A DNA stretch of 5,409 nucleotides, taken from assembly GCA_001821375.1 (NCBI GenBank), contig MHLG01000024.1:1-5409 (forward strand). Reading direction: 5' to 3'. This DNA is from Candidatus Liptonbacteria bacterium RIFOXYD1_FULL_36_11 (GTDB lineage Bacteria; Patescibacteriota; Minisyncoccia; UBA6257; XYB1-36-10). Under the pieces are notes generated by a model. It did no database searches, was not told where the DNA came from, and saw only the letters and a program-made list of their open reading frames with translations. The position numbers and the translations under genes were made by a program. This document shows, piece after piece, positions 1 through 5,401 of this stretch (positions within the stretch are counted from its first letter, which is position 1; every line of letters starts with the position of its first letter).

Positions 1-19
1 TTGGATAAGCGGCAAACTA

Positions 20-32
20 GTCGGCTGCCGAC
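20..32 (-). other. Short GC-rich palindrome downstream of the radical SAM gene
   Basis: The 13 bases GTCGGCTGCCGAC are a perfect palindrome around a central base, able to form a five-pair stem with a three-base loop. It lies 41 bases past the stop codon of the minus-strand radical SAM gene and would be transcribed after it. On the minus strand it is followed only by TAGTTTG, so the U-tract is poor and a terminator role is uncertain. A second possible pairing joins CGGCA at 10-14 with TGCCG at 26-30. I see no gene in positions 1-72. Confidence 0.3.
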
Positions 33-72
33 AAAAGATGTTATTACTTTACAAACTTAAGGTGGCGGATAT

Positions 73-1125
73 CTATCTGAACCTGGACAGACAGGGGTAG
101 ACATTACCATCAGGATCAATAACTATTTGATCTCGTCCGGCATAACAGATGGTATTTTCAGTTGAGCAGTCTCTATATTTATTTATCACCGGAAAACCAT
201 CAATTTTTTCAAGAAAAGAAAAGAATTTTCCATCTAAATCTGTCTTTGACAAACGTAATTTTGCTTCTTTTCCTAAACCATCTCTATTTGGAGTAATAAG
301 GGGATTATAAGAAACGTCAATATTTTCTCCGAAAAAAAATTGTAATTTTTCATGCCAAAGTTGAATTTCATCAATATTATGATTTCCAACAATTACAGAT
401 AAGGATGTTTTAATTCCTGCAGATAGTAAAAGATTTATATTTTCTGCTATTCTGCTAAAATTATAGTTGGAGTTAGTAAAAAATGAGTATCCATCTTTAA
501 TTTCATAAATTGACACTTGCAAATCATAAATTCTGACTTTAGACAGAAAATCTATAATCCTTTGATTTAATAGTAAGCCGTTAGTTTTTACTTCAATAGC
601 AAACTTTAGTTCATCTAAAAAAGAGAAAATTTCAGTTATATCTGGTCTTAAAAAAATTTCTCCCCCGGTTAGAAGGACAAAAATCACTCCAACTTCTTTT
701 AAATCTTTTGCTAAAAGTAAAAGATTTTTTAAACTTAAACCTTTTTTATTAAGTTTTTCCCAATAACAATGCAAACATCTCTGATTACACAAACTTAGCA
801 ATTCTAAACTGGTATTTATGACTTGCCATTCTCGTCTAGCATATTTACAAAGATTTAAGATAGAATAGTCAACTTTCGGTTTTATCTTTAATGTATCTTG
901 AATTAAATCGCAGTTTTCTTTTAAAAATTCTTTTACAGATTTTTTAAGAAGAAGAAAATCGTTTCTTTGTGTTGGATTTTTCGGAGGTATATGTTTTTTG
1001 TTTTCTATTATTTCCAGAACTTTATTTGCTAAAGTTCCTTCAAAGAAAATAGAACTCCAATCTCTTCGGTTCATTATAAAAGCAGCGTCTTGGTAGGTTC
1101 TGACTATTAAATCATGAGTATTCAT
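73..1125 (-). CDS. Radical SAM enzyme with N-terminal RiPP-maturase-like domain and shortened SPASM region
   Basis: 350 residues. The radical SAM core begins with C113-NQR-C117-LH-C120, the CX3CX2C motif that binds the [4Fe-4S] cluster cleaving S-adenosylmethionine. TGGE follows at 153-156 (SAM binding), then KTNG at 180-183 and SIY at 205-207, in the order of SPASM peptide-modifying enzymes. Residues 1-100 resemble the N-terminal PqqD-like/peptide-binding region of RiPP maturases (VRTYQDAAFIMN, then EGTLANKVLEII). Near the end, C320, C327 and PDGNVYPC345 are the start of a SPASM auxiliary-cluster motif, but the protein stops five residues after C345, so the later cysteines and the usual GN(I/V)...W tail are missing. 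The likely role is cytoplasmic modification of a ribosomal peptide; this is inference, since no precursor peptide is visible. The start is set by AAGGAG eight bases upstream (1134-1139). None of its ten alanine codons is GCG, unlike the plus-strand genes, which may reflect transfer. Family is firm; substrate unknown. Confidence 0.9.
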   Translation of the reverse strand: MNTHDLIVRTYQDAAFIMNRRDWSSIFFEGTLANKVLEIIENKKHIPPKNPTQRNDFLLLKKSVKEFLKENCDLIQDTLKIKPKVDYSILNLCKYARREWQVINTSLELLSLCNQRCLHCYWEKLNKKGLSLKNLLLLAKDLKEVGVIFVLLTGGEIFLRPDITEIFSFLDELKFAIEVKTNGLLLNQRIIDFLSKVRIYDLQVSIYEIKDGYSFFTNSNYNFSRIAENINLLLSAGIKTSLSVIVGNHNIDEIQLWHEKLQFFFGENIDVSYNPLITPNRDGLGKEAKLRLSKTDLDGKFFSFLEKIDGFPVINKYRDCSTENTICYAGRDQIVIDPDGNVYPCLSRFR

Positions 1126-1166
1126 GATTTTATCTCCTTGTTTTTTGATTTTGATTTACTAAGTAT

Positions 1167-1195
1167 AAAATATATCTTACCTGCTTGATTGTCAA
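1167..1195 (-). promoter_or_regulatory. Sigma70-type promoter of the radical SAM gene
   Basis: Read on the minus strand, TTGACA (1190-1195) is followed after exactly 17 bases by TATTTT (1167-1172). The -35 box is perfect and the -10 box matches four of six. Alternative -10 hexamers TATATT and TATACT lie within the same AT run at poorer spacing. Transcription would start near 1160, giving a leader of about 35 bases containing AAGGAG. The gene thus has its own promoter, separate from the gene upstream, which ends in a terminator. Confidence 0.7.
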
Positions 1196-1220
1196 TATTT
1201 GAAGAAGTAATGTTTGAGTA

Positions 1221-1304
1221 GTGCTGTCAGATTTGGAAAAGTCTAATAAGACTAATTCGGTGCGCTTTAGAGAATTAGAAAAAATAAAAACTCTTCTTCC
1301 GTAA
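1221..1304 (+). CDS. Possible 27-codon ORF or remnant, ending before a terminator
   Basis: A plus-strand frame opens at GTG 1221 and closes with TAA at 1302-1304; an in-frame TGA at 1215-1217 blocks any upstream extension. The peptide is charged and protein-like and contains NSVRFRELEKI, which loosely recalls the first helix of some HicA-type toxins (my recollection, not a search). There is no good ribosome site. The stop lies 18 bases before a strong plus-strand terminator, so this could be a tiny gene, the relic of a decayed gene, or part of a small non-coding RNA. The DNA can also form hairpins: AGTCT 1240-1244 with AGACT 1249-1253, and CTAATTC 1252-1258 with GAATTAG 1272-1278. These share two bases and so compete. 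Confidence 0.2.
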   Translation: MLSDLEKSNKTNSVRFRELEKIKTLLP

Positions 1305-1322
1305 AATTTTTTAATGAGTGCG

Positions 1323-1352
1323 AGCCCTGTTTAAAAAAAACGGGGCTTTTTT
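1323..1352 (+). terminator. Intrinsic terminator on the plus strand between two minus-strand genes
   Basis: AGCCCTGTTT (1323-1332) pairs with AAACGGGGCT (1338-1347) over ten positions, including one T-G wobble, around a five-A loop. TTTTTT then GTTTTT follows. On the minus strand no T-run follows the stem, so it works for plus-strand transcription only. No sizeable plus-strand gene precedes it, so it either serves the short unit at about 1220-1304 or guards against antisense transcription into 1427-2098. Confidence 0.8.
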
Positions 1353-1368
1353 GTTTTTAAAAGAGATT

Positions 1369-1396
1369 AAAAAAAATCCGGCGAAATAGTGCCGGA
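1369..1396 (-). terminator. Intrinsic terminator of the membrane-anchored protein gene
   Basis: On the minus strand TCCGGC and GCCGGA (arms 1391-1396 and 1377-1382) form a six-pair GC stem around an eight-base loop, followed directly by eight T (A-run 1369-1376 on plus). It lies 30 bases after the stop codon at 1427-1429 and should end that transcript before the radical SAM gene. The arm with its flank, GCCGGAATGA at 1391-1400, is identical to bases 5357-5366 in the repeat at the right end of the window. Confidence 0.85.
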
Positions 1397-1426
1397 ATGA
1401 AGACAGTTTTAGTGAAAGAAAATTAG

Positions 1427-2098
1427 TTATAACTTTGGAACAACTAAAGATAATACAAGACAATACTGGCTTCCTTCACCTTTTAAAAAATCTTCTTTCA
1501 TTTTTCTTAATGTTTCTATTCGCCAATGGTGATGCGGATATTGAAGGTTCCACTCAAACGGCGGGATGATTGTAAAATTAGTTTCTACAAGCCAGCTTTT
1601 TTTTACAAGCATTACCCGAGTGGTTTCCCAACGCATTTTTGGATATCTTTCTCGTGTTAGTGCCATTATGTATTCTTCTTCAATAACTGGCGCACCCATA
1701 TCTTTTGCCACAAACCATAGAGCAAATATAGATGATATGTCATTAAGAAGAAGGGTTAGTATAGAAAACTTATTTTTTCCAAGATTGATAAATGGATTTT
1801 CTATAGTTGTTTTTTCCCCTGCCCTTAGTAAAAATTTTTGCGCAAAGCGATTTTCGATTACTTCGCGCAGCCGGCAGTTGAGAAGAGTAAACATTCTTAA
1901 ACTGTTTGATATTTGGGAGCCACTTTTATCAATTAGCGGAGTGTTTAAAGAGATAATGATTGATTCATTATCAATTTTATTTCTCCATCGCCACCAGGAG
2001 ACAAGAAGAATTAAAAAACCGAGAGACAGATAGCTAGCCAGTGGACTAGCAGCTTTCAGAAAGCTTGAATCGGAAAAAACATCTTTTACCCATTCCAT
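1427..2098 (-). CDS. Uncharacterised single-pass membrane-anchored protein
   Basis: 223 residues; I do not recognise the family. One hydrophobic segment at about 19-36 (PLASYLSLGFLILLVSWW) is followed at once by RWRNK, so by the positive-inside rule the remaining 185 residues should face the cytoplasm. There is no cleavable signal peptide. The soluble part has mixed helix/strand character: a hydrophobic stretch at about 110-131, an acidic EEEY at 140-143 followed by an ALTRERYPKMRW segment, a histidine cluster HHH at 189-191, and a strand-like VLSLVVPKL end. No catalytic motif is evident. The start ATG (2096-2098) has AAGGA seven bases upstream (2106-2110). It is a single-gene unit with a full-consensus promoter and its own terminator, divergent from the ABC gene. 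The frame is convincing because promoter, ribosome site, length and terminator agree. Confidence 0.8.
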   Translation of the reverse strand: MEWVKDVFSDSSFLKAASPLASYLSLGFLILLVSWWRWRNKIDNESIIISLNTPLIDKSGSQISNSLRMFTLLNCRLREVIENRFAQKFLLRAGEKTTIENPFINLGKNKFSILTLLLNDISSIFALWFVAKDMGAPVIEEEYIMALTRERYPKMRWETTRVMLVKKSWLVETNFTIIPPFEWNLQYPHHHWRIETLRKMKEDFLKGEGSQYCLVLSLVVPKL

Positions 2099-2146
2099 TT
2101 TTGTTTCCTTCCCTTTTCTGTTTTAAATGTCTTTAATTCTTTTAAA

Positions 2147-2175
2147 ATTATACATAAAAAATTAATGGTTGTCAA
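2147..2175 (-). promoter_or_regulatory. Full-consensus sigma70 promoter of the membrane-anchored protein gene
   Basis: On the minus strand TTGACA (2170-2175) and TATAAT (2147-2152) are both perfect hexamers with the ideal 17-base spacer. Transcription should start near 2140 and give a leader of about 42 bases carrying GGAAGGA. This is the strongest-looking promoter in the window and suggests steady expression unless a repressor acts on the shared divergent region. Confidence 0.85.
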
Positions 2176-2196
2176 TGCTATACAAAAAGTAAGAAA

Positions 2197-2225
2197 ATGA
2201 CAGAGAAATAAGGATGTTGTATAAT
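2197..2225 (+). promoter_or_regulatory. Sigma70 promoter of the ABC transporter/glycosyltransferase operon
   Basis: ATGACA (2197-2202, five of six) is followed after 17 bases by a perfect TATAAT (2220-2225). The start codon of the ABC gene begins only eight bases after the -10 box, so transcription should begin at about 2231-2234, on or next to the ATG. No Shine-Dalgarno sequence fits; the nearest AAGGA (2210-2214) is 19 bases from the ATG and would lie outside the message. It is back to back with the minus-strand promoter, with 21 bases between the two -35 boxes. Confidence 0.8.
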
Positions 2226-2233
2226 TAAGTGTA

Positions 2234-4012
2234 ATGGGGGCGCTTAAAGATAAAAAAATAAAAAAGAGTAGAGAGGCGACGAGAGAGGCGCTAAAAGAGA
2301 TTTGGGAGGCAATAAAACCATGGAAACGAAAAGTTTTCTTCGGTCTTTTTTTGTTTTTAATAACATCAGCGATTTCAGCATCAATTCCTTATATTTATGG
2401 AAGTGTTACGGATATGGTTTTGAGGGGAGGAAAAATGGATACGGTGGTGTGGCTACTTGGAATGTGGCTCGTAGTGTCATTTTTAAGAGGATTTTTTTCT
2501 TACAAGGCAAGCATAATAGCAAATGATGTGGCGGTTTTATCTTCAAATAAGTTTATCGTTGATTATTTTGCTTATGTGATAAAACTGCCGATGACTTTTC
2601 ATAAAGATAAAAAAGTGGGATCGGTTTCGCAAAAAATTGTGAATGCGGCGGACAGAGGACTTTTTGATTTAGTGGAAAATGTTTTGTTCAGCTTACTGCC
2701 TAATTTAACGCTTTTTATAATTTCACTTTGTTTTTTATTTTACACGCAGAAAAATTTAGCATTAGTGCTTGTTTTATCTTCACTGGCGTATATAGCGATA
2801 ACTTTAATTTTAACGAGGCCGATAATTAAGAAGGAAAAGAAAAATAGGAGAATATGGGAAAGGGTTTATGGTTTTTTCTTTGATGCTTTACATAACATAC
2901 ATAATGTTAAATTGTCTTCTAATGAAAAATATGAAATAGGCAGATTGCAGAAGAATTTTGACCGAGCAACCGAACAAAACAGAAAACTTTTTTATTTATG
3001 GAATAAGCTGTCTTTTTGGCAGGGAGTGACTTTTGATGCGGGGTTTGTGGCGGTGTTTGCAGCGGGAGTGATGATGATGTCTAAAGGAACTTTAACAGTG
3101 GGACAGTTGTTAATGTTTGTCGGTTATACGAGTTTATTAACTTCTCCTTTAGCGGGGCTTGGAAAGCAGTATAGAACTTTTCGTCAAGCGGTGGTGAATG
3201 TGGGGAGGGCGATGGATTTGAAAAAAGAGAAAGTGGAAGATTTAATTTCGGGGAGGAAGATGGAGATAAAAGGGGATTTTAATTTTGAAGATGTATCTTT
3301 TGCTTATCCAAAGAAGAAAGAGTTTGTTTTAAAAGGTGTGAGTTTTTCAGTACGGAAAGGGGAGGTGGTGGCGTTGGTCGGAAAAAGCGGAGTGGGAAAA
3401 ACAACATTAATGGATTTGGCGGGTAAATATTATTTACCACAAGTGGGAAGAGTGGAGATTGATGGAGTTGATTTAAAGAAAATAAATTTGCAGTCGTTAA
3501 GGGAACAGATGGCGGTGGTGCCGCAGGAAGTGATGCTTTTTAACGATACGGTTTTAAATAATATTCGTTATGCAAAACCAAAGGCTTCTGAAAAAGAGGT
3601 GAAGGAAGCGGCAAAAATGGCGAATGCGCATGAGTTTATTATGAAGTTTTCTAAGGGTTACAGACAGGTGGTGGGAGAGAGGGGAATAAAATTATCTACC
3701 GGGCAGAAACAAAGGATTGCAATTGCAAGGGCAATTTTACGCAATCCGCGAATTTTAATTTTAGACGAGGCGACTTCTGCTTTAGATTCGGAGTCGGAAA
3801 AATTAATACAGGAAGCTTTAAAAAAGCTAGTGGAAGGCAGAACGACTTTTATTATTGCGCATAGGTTATCAACGATACAAAACGCGGATAAGATTATTGT
3901 TTTAGAAAATGGAAAAATAGCAGAGATGGGGCGGCATGAAGATTTGATGAAAAATCCCGATGGAATTTACAGGAATTTTTGGGAGTTGCAGACGGCAAGA
4001 GAGAGGGTTTAG
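2234..4012 (+). CDS. ABC exporter half-transporter (MsbA-like, fused membrane and ATPase domains)
   Basis: 592 residues, the usual length for a half-transporter that works as a dimer in the cytoplasmic membrane. An elbow helix (about 14-33) precedes six predicted membrane helices near 34-56, 70-90, 146-170, 174-195, 262-283 and 288-308. The ATPase domain (about 348-592) is complete: A-loop Y358, Walker A GKSGVGKT 383-390, Q-loop Q431, signature LSTGQ 487-491 (a common variant of LSGGQ), Walker B ILILDE 507-512, D-loop SALD 515-518 and H-loop H543. It should be an active exporter; the type includes lipid, polysaccharide-precursor, peptide and drug exporters, so the substrate is open. The glycosyltransferase directly downstream favours an envelope glycan or lipid, by inference. 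The start at 2234 suits the elbow helix and sits eight bases after a -10 box, implying a leaderless message. GCG is favoured for alanine (three of the first four). Confidence 0.95.
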   Translation: MGALKDKKIKKSREATREALKEIWEAIKPWKRKVFFGLFLFLITSAISASIPYIYGSVTDMVLRGGKMDTVVWLLGMWLVVSFLRGFFSYKASIIANDVAVLSSNKFIVDYFAYVIKLPMTFHKDKKVGSVSQKIVNAADRGLFDLVENVLFSLLPNLTLFIISLCFLFYTQKNLALVLVLSSLAYIAITLILTRPIIKKEKKNRRIWERVYGFFFDALHNIHNVKLSSNEKYEIGRLQKNFDRATEQNRKLFYLWNKLSFWQGVTFDAGFVAVFAAGVMMMSKGTLTVGQLLMFVGYTSLLTSPLAGLGKQYRTFRQAVVNVGRAMDLKKEKVEDLISGRKMEIKGDFNFEDVSFAYPKKKEFVLKGVSFSVRKGEVVALVGKSGVGKTTLMDLAGKYYLPQVGRVEIDGVDLKKINLQSLREQMAVVPQEVMLFNDTVLNNIRYAKPKASEKEVKEAAKMANAHEFIMKFSKGYRQVVGERGIKLSTGQKQRIAIARAILRNPRILILDEATSALDSESEKLIQEALKKLVEGRTTFIIAHRLSTIQNADKIIVLENGKIAEMGRHEDLMKNPDGIYRNFWELQTARERV

Positions 4013-4030
4013 TTGGAATGCAAAAAAATT

Positions 4031-5212
4031 ATGAAAATTTTGGTAGACGCAAGGGTTTTTTCTAAAGGAGGATATTCTGGAGTGGAAGAGTATGCCAGGC
4101 ATTTAATAACAGAAATGCTAAAAGCGAAAAAGGAAAATTTTTCTTTTTCGTTTTTTTATAACGGGCTCCGAAACGCGTTGTTGCCGGAGGAAATTTTAAG
4201 AGAAGCGGGAACGGCGGAAATTTTAAATTGGCATATTCCAAATAGAGCTTTAGATTTTTTTTGCCGTTTTTCCGGATTTTTAAATCCGGCGGGATATGCG
4301 GAGGCGAATGTAGTTTTCAGTCCGCATTTTAATTTTCTTCTAACGGGAAAAATTCCAAGAATTTTAACTATACATGATTTGTCTTTTATGCATTATCCAG
4401 AATTTTTTTCCTTAAAGCAGAGGATTTGGCATTTAGCGCAAGGAGTGGAAAAGCAGATAAAAGAAGCGTCTTTGATAATAGCGGTTTCGGAATTTACAAA
4501 AAGTGATGTAATAAATTTTTTTGGTGTTCCAGAAGAAAAAGTGAAAGTAATTTATTCCGGATTAAGCCGGGAGTTTAAAGTTTTGGAGACGGAGTTAGAA
4601 AAAGAGAAGATGAAAGCTTTTGCCGAAAGGGAAAAAATAGAAAAACCATTTTTGCTTTATGTGGGAGCGATTGAGCCGAGAAAAAATGTGCGGGCGGCGA
4701 TTAAAGCTTTTAATCTAATTAAGGAGAGGAAGTCGGTTTGGAAAGATTTAGAGTTTATTATTGCTGGTTCAAAAGGATGGCTTGATAAAGAGGTTTATCA
4801 AGAGGCGGAGCGTTCACGTTTTAGAAAAGATATCCGTTTTTTTAAAAGTTTAATTCCGCAAGAAAGAGTTTTGTTGTATAATTTAGCAAGAGTGTTTGTT
4901 TACCCGAGTTTTTTTGAAGGATTTGGATTTCCACCGTTAGAGGCACAAGCTTGCGGAGTGCCGGTTGTGTCTTCTGGAAGGACTTCGCTTTCGGAAGTGC
5001 TTTTAGATTCCGCAATATTTATTAATCCTTGGAGAGTGGAAGATATGAGTGAGGCAATAACTTTAGCACTGGACGATGGGAAAGAAAGAGAAGAGCTTAT
5101 TTTGAAAGGTTTTGAGAATGTCAGAAGATTTGATTGGAAAAAAACGGCCGATTCTGTTTTGGAGACTATAGAGAGTTTACCCCGGTTAAATAATTTTCTT
5201 TCAGAAAATTAA
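4031..5212 (+). CDS. GT4-type (GT-B fold) glycosyltransferase
   Basis: 393 residues from ATG 4031 (MKILVDARVF). The frame is also open from TTG 4013, directly after the ABC stop; I prefer the ATG because GT4 proteins typically open with a short strand of this kind. The ribosome site is weak (GGA at 4015-4017), so coupling to ABC translation is likely. The N-terminal Rossmann half carries the glycine-rich acceptor-side loop GGYSGVEEYAR (13-23), HDLSF (115-119) and AVSEFTKSDV (151-160). The C-terminal nucleotide-sugar-binding half carries YVGAIEPRKN (210-219, with conserved R217/K218), IIAGSKGW (243-250) and the EX7E motif E296-GFGFPPL-E304. It should transfer a sugar from a nucleotide sugar, with retention, to a cell-surface glycan or lipid at the inner face of the membrane; sugar and acceptor are unknown. 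Residues 383-393 are encoded by the first arm and loop of a palindromic repeat, so the natural end was probably near residue 382. Confidence 0.93.
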   Translation: MKILVDARVFSKGGYSGVEEYARHLITEMLKAKKENFSFSFFYNGLRNALLPEEILREAGTAEILNWHIPNRALDFFCRFSGFLNPAGYAEANVVFSPHFNFLLTGKIPRILTIHDLSFMHYPEFFSLKQRIWHLAQGVEKQIKEASLIIAVSEFTKSDVINFFGVPEEKVKVIYSGLSREFKVLETELEKEKMKAFAEREKIEKPFLLYVGAIEPRKNVRAAIKAFNLIKERKSVWKDLEFIIAGSKGWLDKEVYQEAERSRFRKDIRFFKSLIPQERVLLYNLARVFVYPSFFEGFGFPPLEAQACGVPVVSSGRTSLSEVLLDSAIFINPWRVEDMSEAITLALDDGKEREELILKGFENVRRFDWKKTADSVLETIESLPRLNNFLSEN

Positions 5213-5243
5213 AAAATTAAAATTTTTTATTTAACGGGGTAAA
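5176..5243. repeat. Palindromic repeat, unit 1 (overlaps glycosyltransferase 3' end)
   Basis: TTTACCCCGGTTAAAT (5176-5191) pairs with ATTTAACGGGGTAAA (5229-5243) over 15 base pairs, with one unpaired G in the left arm (5184 or 5185). The AT-rich interior folds again: TAATTTTCT 5191-5199 with AGAAAATTA 5203-5211, and AAAAAATT 5211-5218 with AATTTTTT 5221-5228. No T-run follows the outer stem on either strand, so this is not an ordinary terminator, though the inner AT hairpin might weakly help end the operon transcript. It is the same family as the unit that follows. Confidence 0.8.
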
Positions 5244-5276
5244 CCCCGGTGAAATACAAGATAGATTTCACGGGGT
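5243..5276. repeat. Palindromic repeat, unit 2
   Basis: ACCCCGGTGAAAT (5243-5255) pairs with ATTTCACGGGGT (5265-5276) over 12 base pairs around a nine-base loop, with an unpaired G at 5248 or 5249, the same place as in unit 1. It differs from unit 1 at one pair (G-C here, T-A there), which keeps the stem intact. It directly abuts unit 1. CGGGG 5235-5239 and CCCCG 5244-5248 can also form an alternative hairpin across the junction. Confidence 0.8.
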
Positions 5277-5340
5277 GAATAAAATTAGAAAGTAGTAGGT
5301 AGTCCTTCGTTAAGAACTCAGGATATAATAGGAATTATAA

Positions 5341-5368
5341 CTGGATTCCGGTTTTCGCCGGAATGACA
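5341..5368. repeat. REP-like palindrome CTGGATTCCGG...CCGGAATGAC
   Basis: ATTCCGG (5345-5351) pairs with CCGGAAT (5358-5364), extended by a T-G wobble, around a TTTC loop, inside the frame CTGG...GACA. Elements of this look are scattered in many bacterial genomes; I recall them in Patescibacteria contigs. The T-run needed for a terminator is absent. CTGGATTC recurs at 5402-5409. Confidence 0.75.
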
Positions 5369-5401
5369 AAAGAAGAAAAAAGTAGAAAGTTGAAAGCAGA
5401 G

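Noticed and set aside
66..75. Readthrough of the TAG that ends the radical SAM frame
   Set aside because: In-frame reading meets TAA eight codons later without a SPASM tail, so readthrough would not complete the domain.
487..491. LSTGQ (ABC protein residue numbers) as a damaged ABC signature
   Set aside because: LSTGQ is a normal variant of LSGGQ, and all other ATPase motifs are intact.
1566..2033. 155-codon open frame on the plus strand
   Set aside because: Lies wholly opposite the 1427-2098 gene, has no promoter or ribosome site, and its product shows no domain; the minus-strand gene has full expression signals.
2302..2526. 74-codon plus-strand frame inside the ABC gene
   Set aside because: Out-of-frame shadow of the strongly conserved ABC exporter.
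4013..4030. TTG at 4013 as the glycosyltransferase start
   Set aside because: It adds MECKKI before the typical MKILVDAR opening and would lack a spaced ribosome site; ATG 4031 fits the family better, though TTG is not excluded.
3902..4102. 66-codon minus-strand frame across the ABC/glycosyltransferase junction
   Set aside because: Antisense to two well-supported genes, with no signals of its own.
5176..5276. CRISPR-like array
   Set aside because: The repeated pieces are inverted arms of two abutting hairpins, not direct repeats with regular spacers, and no cas gene is present.
5324..5329. TATAAT as a promoter reading rightwards
   Set aside because: No acceptable -35 box lies 16-18 bases upstream and no gene follows inside the window.
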